Source: an uncultured Flavobacterium sp. (GTDB lineage Bacteria; Bacteroidota; Bacteroidia; Flavobacteriales; Flavobacteriaceae). Taken from it: a stretch of DNA of 64,000 nucleotides. Made by a program: the position numbers and the translations under genes. Positions within the stretch are counted from its first letter, which is position 1. Each line of letters begins with the position of its first letter. Positions 49,991 to 58,817 of the stretch are shown piece by piece. The notes beneath the pieces were generated by a model. That model searched no databases. It saw nothing but the letters and a program-made list of their open reading frames with translations, and was not told where the DNA came from. The stretch spans positions 62,001-126,000 of the forward strand of contig CALTVC010000010.1 of assembly GCA_943912855.1 (NCBI GenBank), read 5' to 3'.

Positions 49991-51856
49991 ATGAAAAGAT
50001 TTTGTTTTGCTATGCTATTACTGTCGGGTACGGGCTTATACGCTCAGACACAGAAAGACAGCATAGATACCATTGAAGAACTTGTTATTACCGAAAACCG
50101 TTTCAGCACGCCTGTATCTAAGCAAAACAGGAACGTGTATGTTATAGACAATGCTACCATAAAAAAACTACCGGGACACACCCTTAACGAAATACTGCAA
50201 TATGCAAACGGGGTAGACCTGCGCCAACGTGGCCCCATGGGTAGCCAGGCCGACATCAGTATAGATGGCGGTAGCTTCGAGCAGACTGTAGTGCTTTTAA
50301 ACGGTGCTAAGATCATCGATTCGCAAACGGCTCACAATATGCTTAACCTGCCCATTCCGGCTGAGGTGATAGAACGCATAGAAGTCATTCGTGGGCCTGC
50401 CGCACGTATTTACGGTATTAACAGTCTTACGGGTGCTATTAACATCATTACCAAAAAACCGCAACAGTCGGGTGTATTGCTAAGCACCTATGCGGGTTCT
50501 AACTTTGAGAAGAATACCGACGGCAATGGCGATACGTTTTTTGGTAAAGGCGTACAGGCAGGTGGCGTAATAAGTAAAGAAAAGCACCAGCACTCTATTT
50601 TTGCATCGCACGATAAAAGCAATGGATACCGCTACAATACCGGTTTTGAAAACAATAAGTTGTTTTATCAGGGCAATGTTCAGGTAAACCCAAATAACGA
50701 GATACTGGGCTCATTTGGTTATGTAAAGAACGGCTTTGGTGCCAACGGTTTTTATGCATCGCCGGGCGATAGAAATTCTACTGAAATTGTACAGACGACC
50801 TTCGCTTCGATACAATCAAAACACCGTTTAAACGAAAAATGGTCGTTAACGCCAAGAATAAGCTACCGTTATAACTTTGACGATTATCGTTATTTTGGTA
50901 ATAGCAATCTAACTTCAGCAAGAAGCAAGCATTATACCAACTCTATTTCGGGCGAGGTAAACAGTACGTATAAAATGGATCAGAGCGAACTGGGCTTTGG
51001 TCTTGAAGCCCGTAACGAAGACATTAACTCTACCAGCATAGGGGAGCACGACCGTAACAATATGGGGCTGTATGTAGAGTACCGCACCTTTGCTATAAAA
51101 AGAATGAACCTTAATGTGGGCGCCTACCTTAACTACAATTCTGATTACAAATGGCAGGTATACCCGGGCTTAGATGCCGGGTATGACCTTACCGATGCCC
51201 TTAAGGTTATTGCCAGCCTGGGTACCAGCCAGCGCATACCCTCGTTTACTGATTTGTACCTGGACCAGCGCCCGGGCAACATAGGTAACCCTACGTTAAA
51301 ATCAGAAAATGCGTTTCAGGGAGAAACCGGGTTTAAGTACACCAAAGGCGCGTTGAACTTTAACGCAACGTACTTTTACAGGGACATCAGCAATTTTATT
51401 GACTGGACGCGTAGTGTGAATACCGACCCATGGCAGAGCCAGAACTTTGGTAACCTTGTTACAAACGGCATCAACCTGCGCACGGGGTATAAGGCAAACG
51501 TATCTGCAGAGGGTAAGATAAACATCAGCCTGGCGTATTCGTTCCTGGATTCTGAGTTTAAAAACATCCAAACCGATTTGGCTTCCAAGTACCTTATTTC
51601 TTCGTTGAAGCACCAGGTGACTAACACTGTTGATTATCAATACAAAAATTTTACCGTGTTGTTTGCTACCCGCTTTAACGAAAGGGCTACCGGAGCATCG
51701 TACTGGGTAAATGATTTCAGGCTGAGCCAAACGTTTAACAAGTTTGTGGTTTTTGTAGATGCGCAAAACATCTTTAACGCCACGTATTTTGAGGCGGGTT
51801 CTATTCCTTTACCATCAAGATGGTTTACTGCCGGAGTGAAGTTTGTAACGTTTTAA
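49991..51856 (+). CDS. TonB-dependent outer-membrane receptor
   Basis: A 621-residue receptor with a signal peptide (MKRFCFAMLLLSGTGLYAQ), a plug domain (TLNEILQYANGVDLRQRGPMG ... QTVVLLNGAKIIDSQ, IERIEVIRGPAARIYG) and a beta-barrel ending in aromatic residues (GVKFVTF). The plug resembles BtuB/Cir-type receptors; the substrate is not readable. It lies divergent from the MocR regulator, so an amine, a B6 vitamer or an amino-acid-derived compound is a possible ligand. The next gene is about 250 bp away. Confidence 0.9.
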   Translation: MKRFCFAMLLLSGTGLYAQTQKDSIDTIEELVITENRFSTPVSKQNRNVYVIDNATIKKLPGHTLNEILQYANGVDLRQRGPMGSQADISIDGGSFEQTVVLLNGAKIIDSQTAHNMLNLPIPAEVIERIEVIRGPAARIYGINSLTGAINIITKKPQQSGVLLSTYAGSNFEKNTDGNGDTFFGKGVQAGGVISKEKHQHSIFASHDKSNGYRYNTGFENNKLFYQGNVQVNPNNEILGSFGYVKNGFGANGFYASPGDRNSTEIVQTTFASIQSKHRLNEKWSLTPRISYRYNFDDYRYFGNSNLTSARSKHYTNSISGEVNSTYKMDQSELGFGLEARNEDINSTSIGEHDRNNMGLYVEYRTFAIKRMNLNVGAYLNYNSDYKWQVYPGLDAGYDLTDALKVIASLGTSQRIPSFTDLYLDQRPGNIGNPTLKSENAFQGETGFKYTKGALNFNATYFYRDISNFIDWTRSVNTDPWQSQNFGNLVTNGINLRTGYKANVSAEGKINISLAYSFLDSEFKNIQTDLASKYLISSLKHQVTNTVDYQYKNFTVLFATRFNERATGASYWVNDFRLSQTFNKFVVFVDAQNIFNATYFEAGSIPLPSRWFTAGVKFVTF

Positions 51857-51865
51857 ATGATTTTT

Positions 51866-52006
51866 TAACCACAAAGCCCACAACGTTTTTTACGGAGAAC
51901 ACAAAGTCGGAACATAACGCTTCGTGTACTCTGTAGATTGGAACAATCCTTAGCGCATAGAGCTTAGTGTACGTAGTGAAAAAACGTAGTGCACTTTGTG
52001 GTAAGA
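51866..52006. repeat. Inverted-repeat element in the 3' region of the TonB-receptor gene
   Basis: Arms about 30 bp long at 51866-51894 and about 51974-52003: AACCACAAAG...ACGTTTTTT on the left and AAAAAACGT...CTTTGTGGT on the right, with a few mismatches and a ~80-bp middle. It lies between the receptor stop codon and its terminator, and related sequence is seen near 63890-63950. Confidence 0.65.
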
Positions 52007-52015
52007 TTTTATAGT

Positions 52016-52048
52016 ATTCCCTGCCAAACGGTGGGGAATTTTTATTTT
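52016..52048 (+). terminator. Terminator downstream of the TonB-receptor gene
   Basis: Ten-base stem ATTCCCTGCC / GGTGGGGAAT (two G-U pairs) with loop AAAC and a T run, 160 bp after the receptor stop, beyond the inverted repeat. Confidence 0.75.
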
Positions 52049-52105
52049 ACACAGGTAAACGTACTCCCCATTATTCCGTAAATTGCGGTGCAATCACACA
52101 GCATT

Positions 52106-52576
52106 ATGACAGAAACCGAGCGCAAGTTCCTTATCCTTGCAGACGACTATAAAACAGCGGCTTTCGCCAATAAACGCATTACCCAGGGTTACCTTTCATC
52201 GCACCCAGATCGTACCGTACGTGTACGCATTAAGGGCGACAAAGGCTTCCTTACCATAAAAGGCAGGGGCAACGACAGTGGTACTACCCGTTTTGAGTGG
52301 GAGAAGGAAATCCCTGTTACCGAAGCCGAACAGCTTTTTGCCCTGTGCGAACCGGGTGCCATAGATAAAATTCGTTATGAGATAAAGGCGGGCCAACATA
52401 CCTATGAGGTAGACGAATTCCTGGGCGACAACGCCGGGCTGGTCATTGCCGAAATAGAGCTGACTGATGAGCACGAAGCTTTTATTAAACCCGAATGGCT
52501 GGGTGCCGAAGTAACCGGAGAGGAGCGCTACTACAACGCCTACCTGAGCCGTAACCCATACAACACATGGAAGTAA
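52106..52576 (+). CDS. CYTH domain protein (triphosphate tunnel family)
   Basis: A 156-residue protein started at the ATG at 52106 (a longer frame begins with GTG). The N-terminal TETERKFLI contains the charged ExExK-like motif of CYTH/triphosphate tunnel enzymes, and the repeated pattern of Arg, Lys and Glu in strands (TVRVRIKGDKGFLTIKG; RFEWEKEI) lines a tunnel. Members include class IV adenylate cyclases and triphosphatases. Which activity occurs here is unknown. Its end overlaps the start of the YpdA gene by 10 bp, so they are translated together. Confidence 0.88.
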   Translation: MTETERKFLILADDYKTAAFANKRITQGYLSSHPDRTVRVRIKGDKGFLTIKGRGNDSGTTRFEWEKEIPVTEAEQLFALCEPGAIDKIRYEIKAGQHTYEVDEFLGDNAGLVIAEIELTDEHEAFIKPEWLGAEVTGEERYYNAYLSRNPYNTWK

Positions 52577-53547
52577 AATACGACATAGTAATTATAGGCG
52601 GTGGCCCCATAGGCATGGCGTGTGCCATTGCCGCCAAACGTAAGGGACTGAATTACCTGATTCTTGAAAAAGGCGCATTGGTAAACAGCCTGTTTAACTA
52701 TCCGCTGTACATGACGTTTTTCAGCACGGCAGAGCGACTGGAGATAGGTGATGTACCGTTTAGCTGCATTGCCCCGAAACCCGGCAGGCAGGAAGCATTA
52801 GAATACTACCGCAACATACAAAAGCACTTTAAGCTGAACATTAACCTGTTTGAAAAGGTTACATCAGTACAAAAAAAGGAAGATGGTTTGTTCGGTATAC
52901 TATCTGATAAAACAAGTTACACCGCTGAGAATGTGGTAATCGCTACGGGCTTTTATGACATTCCCGTTTATATGGATGTACCCGGCGAAAATCTGCCACA
53001 TGTTCGTCATTATTACAAGGAAGCACATGAATATGCCTTCCGTAAAATTGTGGTAGTGGGTGCCAATAACAGCAGTGTAGATGCTGCCTTGGAATGTTGG
53101 CACAAAGGAGCTGAGGTAACTATGGTCATTCGCAAGGGCGAAATAAACGACCGTGTAAAATACTGGATTAAACCCGATGTAGAAAACCGTATTGCCGAGG
53201 GCAGCATTACGGCACATTTCCATAGTAGCATAACCGCAATTCGTGAGAAAGAAGTAGATGTGCTTACACCCGATGGCCCTGTAACCGTAGAAGCCGACTT
53301 TGTATTGGCGCTTACGGGTTACCGCCCTGATATTGATTTCCTGAAAAGTTGTGGCATAAACACGCATGACGATGTACTATGCGTACCCGTATATAACTCG
53401 GACACCATGGAAACTAACGTGCCGGGTCTTTATTTGGCGGGCGTAGTATGTGGCGGTATGGAAACCCATAAGTGGTTTATAGAAAACAGCCGTGTACATG
53501 CCGACATGATTATAAACAATATTGTTTCCACAAGGGAATCGGATTAA
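52567..53547 (+). CDS. ypdA: YpdA-family bacillithiol disulfide reductase
   Basis: A 326-residue flavoprotein of the YpdA (Bdr) family. It has a FAD site (VIIGGGPIGMACAIAAKR, about residues 7-24) and an NAD(P) site (VVVGANNSSVDAALE, about 160-174), and lacks the CxxC of thioredoxin reductases, all typical of YpdA. YpdA reduces oxidised bacillithiol, the thiol used in place of glutathione. This suggests the organism makes bacillithiol; the bsh genes are not in the window. It is translated after the CYTH gene. Confidence 0.9.
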   Translation: MEVKYDIVIIGGGPIGMACAIAAKRKGLNYLILEKGALVNSLFNYPLYMTFFSTAERLEIGDVPFSCIAPKPGRQEALEYYRNIQKHFKLNINLFEKVTSVQKKEDGLFGILSDKTSYTAENVVIATGFYDIPVYMDVPGENLPHVRHYYKEAHEYAFRKIVVVGANNSSVDAALECWHKGAEVTMVIRKGEINDRVKYWIKPDVENRIAEGSITAHFHSSITAIREKEVDVLTPDGPVTVEADFVLALTGYRPDIDFLKSCGINTHDDVLCVPVYNSDTMETNVPGLYLAGVVCGGMETHKWFIENSRVHADMIINNIVSTRESD

Positions 53548-53551
53548 TATT

Positions 53552-54220
53552 ATGAAAGACAACAGGCAACTACTTACCGTTGAAACAATTTTTCCTATAA
53601 TTGTAATCGTATTTTGTTTAATAAATCTGGGGAATCACGATACCATTATTAATCCTCTTTCGGCCATCGTTAGCATACTGGGTCTTACAGGTTCCATTAC
53701 ATGGTTTCTCCGTAAGCCTCATGCGATAAAGCTGTTATACGCATGGCTACTGCTACAGGTTATTATAATAAAACCATATTATGATGTTAGTCAGTTTTTT
53801 TCGTTTAACTTTTACATAGGTTCAGATAACATTCAGATAGGTATTAACTGTATACCAATGTTTATGTTAGCATTGGTTAAGATACTATCGTCATCAGCGC
53901 TTATTGGAAAAAAAGTTACACTGTACCAGTTTAGAGAAACACCTATGGGCGATGTTTTTCCGTTAAAGGGAATCATAACTCATCGCGTAAATGTTAACAC
54001 TGAAAAACATTGGTTGCTGGTGCAGTTGGATGAGGCTGTGGAGTATGAAAGCACTATGGTAAACCGTATTATAATATGCCGAAAAGACCATAACGTATTA
54101 AAGCTAAGCAGCGAAAAACAAATATGTTATTTAAGACTGGTGTTGCACAATAATGAAGTCCCGCATAATCTAGACGCCGAACAATACCCGTTTATAGAGT
54201 GGGTATATGTAGGGAAATGA
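53552..54220 (+). CDS. Hypothetical membrane protein
   Basis: A 222-residue protein from the ATG at 53552 (a longer frame begins with TTG), four bases after the YpdA stop. It has about four hydrophobic segments in the first 125 residues and a soluble C-terminal part of about 95 residues (HRVNVNTEKHWLLVQLDEAVEYE ...) with a beta-rich look. I recognise no family. Position suggests co-transcription with the CYTH and YpdA genes. Confidence 0.65.
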   Translation: MKDNRQLLTVETIFPIIVIVFCLINLGNHDTIINPLSAIVSILGLTGSITWFLRKPHAIKLLYAWLLLQVIIIKPYYDVSQFFSFNFYIGSDNIQIGINCIPMFMLALVKILSSSALIGKKVTLYQFRETPMGDVFPLKGIITHRVNVNTEKHWLLVQLDEAVEYESTMVNRIIICRKDHNVLKLSSEKQICYLRLVLHNNEVPHNLDAEQYPFIEWVYVGK

Positions 54221-54236
54221 AATGCTTTTATGCTTA

Positions 54237-55226
54237 CTAAGCAGGCGTTTTTCCCTTAAACACAAAACTTGCTATTACAGAAACAAGTAGTACTCCGCCC
54301 ACAACTCCCAGCGATACAGGCGAAGATATGTGTACAAACGGACTTATAAGCATCTTGGTGCCAATAAAAGCCAATATAACTGCCAAACCGTAATGCAGTT
54401 TGCTGAACATGTGCATAAAGTTGGCAAGCAGGAAATACAACGCCCTTAGCCCAAGTATGGCAAAGATGTTACTGGTATATAATATTAGCGGGTCGTTTGG
54501 TGCTATGGCAAAAATTGCCGGGATACTGTCTACCGCAAAAATAAGGTCGGTAAATTCTATAACGGCTACCACAACCAGCAGGGGAGTAGCCAGGCGCTTT
54601 CCATTTTCTATCGTGAAAAATTTTCCGCTTTCGTAGCTGTTGGTCACATTAAAAAAGCGGTGTACCAGGCGTGCACCTGGGCTTTTAGAGAAGTCTTTTT
54701 CCTCTTCATTATCATCATTGCTGCTCCATGATTTTATACCGGCTACAATAAGGAAAACACCAAAAATGGTAAGCACGGCATTTATGCGTACGCTTTCGCC
54801 AAAAATGGTCATTGCAGGCAGGTAGGTGAGGTTTATGAGTTCTACCCCTGTAAATATGAATATGGCACGGAATACCAGCGCGCCTATAATACCCCAGAAC
54901 AATACCTTGTGATGCAGATGCTTAGGTACATTAAAAAAGCCGAAAACCATTATAAACACAAAGAGGTTGTCTACAGACAGGGCTTTCTCTATCCAGTACG
55001 CGCTCTGGAATTTGGCAAAAGCGTCAAATCCCATTACGTAGTAGATAATCCCGCTAAACAACATGCTCAGGCTTATCCACACCGCTGTCCATGAGAGTGC
55101 TTCTTTATTACTCACTTCATGATTCTTCCTGTTAAACACCCCAAGATCCAGCAAAAGCATTATTGCAACCGTAACACCAAAGATGGTCAGTACGGCTGGG
55201 TGGTTAATCAGGTGGTCATGATTCAT
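54237..55226 (-). CDS. TerC/Alx-family membrane protein
   Basis: A 329-residue membrane protein with about seven to nine helices and the family's conserved acidic patches: LSVDNLFVFIMVF (Asp in the membrane helix) and IEFTDLIFAVDSIPAIFA. TerC/Alx proteins export manganese or calcium, and in E. coli Alx is induced at high pH. No yybP-ykoY-type riboswitch precedes it; the upstream gene is gpsA, 15 bp away, so it is likely translated from the gpsA transcript. Confidence 0.9.
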   Translation of the reverse strand: MNHDHLINHPAVLTIFGVTVAIMLLLDLGVFNRKNHEVSNKEALSWTAVWISLSMLFSGIIYYVMGFDAFAKFQSAYWIEKALSVDNLFVFIMVFGFFNVPKHLHHKVLFWGIIGALVFRAIFIFTGVELINLTYLPAMTIFGESVRINAVLTIFGVFLIVAGIKSWSSNDDNEEEKDFSKSPGARLVHRFFNVTNSYESGKFFTIENGKRLATPLLVVVAVIEFTDLIFAVDSIPAIFAIAPNDPLILYTSNIFAILGLRALYFLLANFMHMFSKLHYGLAVILAFIGTKMLISPFVHISSPVSLGVVGGVLLVSVIASFVFKGKTPA

Positions 55227-55241
55227 GGCACGGTTGTGTTG

Positions 55242-56237
55242 TTAATTTAGTTTTTCGGTAAGTTTTTTAAATACCTGCTTGGCGTCTTTTCCGTCGTATA
55301 AGATAGCATATACAGCATCTATAATCGGGGTTTTTGCCTGATAATCTTTATTCAGTTTGTAGGCGCTTTTGGTGGCGTAGTACCCTTCTGCAACCATGCT
55401 CATTTCCATCATGGCGCTTTGTACGGTATAGCCTTTACCTATCATGTTACCAAACATACGGTTACGGGAAAACACAGAATAACCGGTTACCAAAAGGTCG
55501 CCCAGATAAGCCGAATCATTTATGTTTCGCTTCATTTTGTGTACCTTACGGATGAATTTCTTCATTTCGCGTATGGCATTACTCATCAGTAGTGCCTGGA
55601 AGTTATCACCATACCCAAGGCCGTGCGCTATACCTGCTGCTATGGCATAAATGTTTTTTAGCATGGCGGCATACTCTGTACCTACAATATCGTCAGATAT
55701 TTTGGTTTTAATATAAAAGCTGTTCAGGTTTTTACCCATGGTCTTAGCCTTCTTTTCATCGCCACAGGCTATGGTAAGGTAGCTAAGGCGTTCCAGAGCT
55801 ACTTCTTCGGCGTGGCACGGGCCTGTAATAACACCTATGTTATCATAATCTATGTTATATACATTATGGAAATGCTCGCCTACAATAAGGCTGGTTTCGG
55901 GTACAATACCTTTAATGGCACTAAATATTACCTTATCTGTCAGGCTTACCGTAAGGTTTTCCAGCTCCTTACTCAGGAATGCACTTGGTATGGCAAATAT
56001 TACATAATCGGCATAAGCCACCGCTTCGTTTATATCGCTTGTAAGCAAAAGCTGATCGGTATCAAATTCTACCGAACTCAGGTAATTAGGGTTATGACAG
56101 TGTTCCTGTATGTGCTCAATAGCGTTTGCATTGCGCATGTACCAGGCTATTTTGTCTACGTTCACGCACAGCATTTTGGCTATGGCCGTAGCCCAGCTTC
56201 CTCCGCCTATTACCGCGAACTTAGGTGCATTGCTCAT
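55242..56237 (-). CDS. gpsA: NAD(P)H-dependent glycerol-3-phosphate dehydrogenase
   Basis: A 331-residue enzyme that reduces dihydroxyacetone phosphate to sn-glycerol 3-phosphate for phospholipid synthesis. The Rossmann motif is AVIGGGSWATAIAKML (about residues 8-23); the GPD catalytic region (VGTEYAAMLKNIYAIAAGIAHGLGYGDN) with its conserved Lys and Asn is intact. Length is typical. TerC follows 15 bp later. Confidence 0.95.
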   Translation of the reverse strand: MSNAPKFAVIGGGSWATAIAKMLCVNVDKIAWYMRNANAIEHIQEHCHNPNYLSSVEFDTDQLLLTSDINEAVAYADYVIFAIPSAFLSKELENLTVSLTDKVIFSAIKGIVPETSLIVGEHFHNVYNIDYDNIGVITGPCHAEEVALERLSYLTIACGDEKKAKTMGKNLNSFYIKTKISDDIVGTEYAAMLKNIYAIAAGIAHGLGYGDNFQALLMSNAIREMKKFIRKVHKMKRNINDSAYLGDLLVTGYSVFSRNRMFGNMIGKGYTVQSAMMEMSMVAEGYYATKSAYKLNKDYQAKTPIIDAVYAILYDGKDAKQVFKKLTEKLN

Positions 56238-56259
56238 TATTTTGTTTGTTTAGGCGCGC

Positions 56260-56267
56260 CAAAATTA
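56260..56267 (-). promoter_or_regulatory. gpsA promoter -7 element
   Basis: Minus-strand TAATTTTG, a perfect TAnnTTTG match 22 bp before the gpsA ATG. Confidence 0.55.
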
Positions 56268-56502
56268 CTCATTTTTAATGTTCCCTGCTACTAATTAAGG
56301 CACGGGTGTTTTTGTAGCAATAAAAAAATTAACATTTTTAAGGTGTTAATTAATGCAATGAATACCTAACCCTAGCCGTTATACTATAGAATTTTGTTTA
56401 ATTCGAAGGATTACAACAAGGTTAGTTAAATTTTTTTGTTTTTGGTGTTTTAGAAGGCATTTGTGCAACTGCACAGGTGCCTTTTATAGTATACCAAAGT
56501 AA

Positions 56503-56526
56503 GAAAAATACCAGCCCACTGCTGGT
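56503..56526 (-). terminator. Terminator after the paralogous membrane-protein gene
   Basis: Minus-strand stem ACCAGC / GCTGGT with a five-base loop followed by ATTTTTCTT, 38 bp after the stop. Confidence 0.65.
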
Positions 56527-56563
56527 AAAGTATTGTTAATGATACTAATTGATTAGTATTTTA

Positions 56564-57043
56564 CTATTTGCGCGGATGTGCTGTGGCTTTGTTTTGCCAA
56601 ATGTACCGGAGGTCTTTAGTGCGTACAAACAAGTCCATATAAAAAATGGTTTCTATGCGAATAGAGCCTATTATATGTCCGGTTAAACTATAGTTCATTA
56701 TAAACACATACAGGCACAGCAGTAATCCAAGTACCGCAAAACGATTACCTACAACCACTGCGCGTTTCTTCTCAGTAAATAATAGTATTACGCTAAACCA
56801 GAACGCAAGCACAAATAATAGAGAAACAATATTACCCCACGGAAATGGCAATACATGACTTATGCCCAGCGGAGCATTATATATGGGATTGTTCTGAAAA
56901 TAATTTGGGATGTTTATAATAGTACACAATGTATAGTAACCCAGGAGCATAAACATAATTGTCCATACCCACCACGGTATAAGGCCACGGCGGTAGCGCA
57001 GGTGTATGTTTTCAAACTCGGTAAAGTTTTCTTTCTCGTCCAT
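56564..57043 (-). CDS. Paralogous four-helix membrane protein (copy A)
   Basis: A 159-residue protein from the ATG at 57043. It starts with MDEKENFTEFENIHLRYRRG, then PWWVW and about four membrane helices. The neighbouring gene at 57143-57616 has the same start pattern (NFSEFENVQLRYRREL ... PWWV) and the same topology, so the two are tandem paralogues. I recognise no family and cannot infer a function. It ends at its own terminator. Confidence 0.65.
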   Translation of the reverse strand: MDEKENFTEFENIHLRYRRGLIPWWVWTIMFMLLGYYTLCTIINIPNYFQNNPIYNAPLGISHVLPFPWGNIVSLLFVLAFWFSVILLFTEKKRAVVVGNRFAVLGLLLCLYVFIMNYSLTGHIIGSIRIETIFYMDLFVRTKDLRYIWQNKATAHPRK

Positions 57044-57142
57044 TATACATGCCCAAAATCCCACTATAAATTTAAGCAATTATAGCGCACTGTTTTTAGG
57101 ATTTAAGGGAACATTTATTTTTTCGGGCTGAATAAGATAAGC

Positions 57143-57616
57143 TTAGTACAATTCTTTTCGTGAAATGAAGTTTCTTTCCCAATTGTTTTTAATCTGAAAC
57201 ATTTTTATCAGGAAAAATATACAGATAAAAAATTCCAGGCGCAGATTCCCGTCGCCATTTACTATAAGCAGTACCATACTTATAGAACATACTATCAGGT
57301 TTATAAAACCACAAATTATGGCTATGATTACGGCTTGTTTTTTTTCCAGCCAAAGACAGAGTCCGGCAAATCCACTGATGATAAATAATAGTGCCGAAAT
57401 TTGTTTTCCGTATCCGGGAATTGCCTGATCCAGGTCAAACAGGCTTGATTCAAAATTTTGTGTAAAAAATAACGCAACAAATCCAGGAACTGCCAATGCA
57501 CCCATAACTATAAATATCCATGAAAAAGCTCTGACCCACCAAGGTAAAAGTTCACGGCGGTAACGTAACTGTACATTTTCAAATTCAGAAAAGTTTTCGA
57601 TATTATTGGTCTGCAT
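57143..57616 (-). CDS. Paralogous four-helix membrane protein (copy B)
   Basis: A 157-residue protein starting at MQTNNIENFSEFENV. It shares the LRYRREL-PWWV start and four-helix layout with copy A at 56564-57043, but the middle and end differ (e.g. FLIKMFQIKNNWERNFISRKELY at the end). It lies 100 bp from copy A and about 50 bp from nadD, all on the minus strand. Function unknown. Confidence 0.65.
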   Translation of the reverse strand: MQTNNIENFSEFENVQLRYRRELLPWWVRAFSWIFIVMGALAVPGFVALFFTQNFESSLFDLDQAIPGYGKQISALLFIISGFAGLCLWLEKKQAVIIAIICGFINLIVCSISMVLLIVNGDGNLRLEFFICIFFLIKMFQIKNNWERNFISRKELY

Positions 57617-57665
57617 AAGTATTGGTTTTGGATAGTCATAAAAGTAATGAAATCAGAGTATTCAT

Positions 57666-58247
57666 TTACTTTTTATAGAACAAATTATGCTCCACATACT
57701 CCCAAACCTTTTGTGGCAAAAGCGGACGTACGTTTTTACCGTCTTTTATACTCTGGCGGATAAATGTACTTGATATTTCTATAACAGGCGCTCCTACGCG
57801 CTGTATACGGCTGTGGCTATGTATTTCGGCCTCAGGTTCTGCTAAGTCGATGCGCGGGTATACGTAAATGTCGTGGTTTTGCAACAGTACTTCGTAGTTC
57901 TTCCACTTGTGCAGGGTGTTGAGGTTGTCTTCTCCCATAATTAGCGAAAACTCATGCGTAGGGAATTTCTCACTAAGGTGTGCCAATGTATTTACGGTAT
58001 AGTTAGGCTGAGGTAGCCTAAACTCTATGTCGCTTGGTTTTAGTTTTGGGTAATCTTCGGTAGCAAGGTGTACCATTTGCAGGCGGTGGTGGTCCTCAAG
58101 CAGGGTACTTTTCTTTTTGTGCGGATTGTGTGGCGTAACTACAAGCCATATTTGGTCAAGGCCGCTATATTCGGCCATGTGGTTTGCTATGATAAGGTGT
58201 CCGGCATGTATGGGATTAAACGTACCGAAATAAAGTCCTACTTTCAT
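57666..58247 (-). CDS. nadD: Nicotinate-nucleotide adenylyltransferase
   Basis: A 193-residue enzyme that adenylates nicotinate mononucleotide in NAD synthesis. The nucleotidyltransferase motif LYFGTFNPIHAGHLIIANH (about residues 5-23, with the HxGH) and the C-terminal ISSTFIRQSIKDG are intact. It starts four bases from the acetyltransferase stop in a run yicC-gmk-acetyltransferase-nadD. Confidence 0.95.
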   Translation of the reverse strand: MKVGLYFGTFNPIHAGHLIIANHMAEYSGLDQIWLVVTPHNPHKKKSTLLEDHHRLQMVHLATEDYPKLKPSDIEFRLPQPNYTVNTLAHLSEKFPTHEFSLIMGEDNLNTLHKWKNYEVLLQNHDIYVYPRIDLAEPEAEIHSHSRIQRVGAPVIEISSTFIRQSIKDGKNVRPLLPQKVWEYVEHNLFYKK

Positions 58248-58250
58248 TTA

Positions 58251-58814
58251 CTATTTTAAATAAGCAGTACCGTATTTGTCTGCCATTTTTTTCATCAACT
58301 CTTTATCTTTTAACGACACATTGTTGCGTTCCGAAAATTCTTCACCAAACACATTTTCGGCATTCATCTTTTGCCTTTCCTGTTGGGCATAAGCATCAGT
58401 GTGCATTAAAAAACGTGCAGGATTACCCGCATATACGCAATTATCTGGTACGTCTTTAGTTACCACACTTCCTGCACCTATGACCACATTATTCCCTATG
58501 GTTACGCCCGGCATAACTATGGTACCTGCACCTATAAAAACGGTATTCCCTATACGGGTATTTTTTAGCTTTGTATAGCCTATAAGCCACCATGTACTGG
58601 CATCATGCGCAAGTATGTGTACGTTTGGTGCTAAAGACACATCATTACCTATTTCAATATGGTTAGAATGCGAATCATCTATGATACACCCCTGTTGCAT
58701 ATGAAAATTAGTACCTACTTTAAGTCCTTTCTTTTTAAGTTCGGTTATAACATCCTGGTTGCTTGTACCAAGCAATCGTTTAATTATACGTTTTAAAGTA
58801 GGTTTTAGTCCCAT
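58251..58814 (-). CDS. Left-handed beta-helix (hexapeptide) acyltransferase
   Basis: A 187-residue protein of the LbH-MAT-like acetyltransferase group. The middle has the hexapeptide rhythm (IEIGNDVSLAPNVHILAHD; IGNTVFIGAGTIVMPGVTIG; VVIGAGSVVTKDVPDN) of the left-handed beta helix, ending in CVYAGNPARF. These enzymes acetylate sugars or sugar nucleotides from acetyl-CoA; the acceptor is unknown. It lies between gmk and nadD, three bases after the gmk stop. Confidence 0.85.
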   Translation of the reverse strand: MGLKPTLKRIIKRLLGTSNQDVITELKKKGLKVGTNFHMQQGCIIDDSHSNHIEIGNDVSLAPNVHILAHDASTWWLIGYTKLKNTRIGNTVFIGAGTIVMPGVTIGNNVVIGAGSVVTKDVPDNCVYAGNPARFLMHTDAYAQQERQKMNAENVFGEEFSERNNVSLKDKELMKKMADKYGTAYLK

Positions 58815-58817
58815 AAC

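Larger units (their letters stand above)
56238..56563. other. Intergenic region between gpsA and the membrane-protein pair
   Basis: About 326 AT-rich bases. Besides the gpsA promoter element and the terminator at 56503-56526, it holds a hairpin at 56454-56483 (arms AAGGCA-TT-TGTGCA and TGCACA-GG-TGCCTT) and a small inverted repeat ATTAACA / TGTTAAT near 56326-56348. No reading frame is evident. Confidence 0.6.

Noticed and set aside
54237..55226. Manganese riboswitch before TerC
   Set aside because: gpsA ends 15 bp upstream, leaving no room for a yybP-ykoY-type leader.
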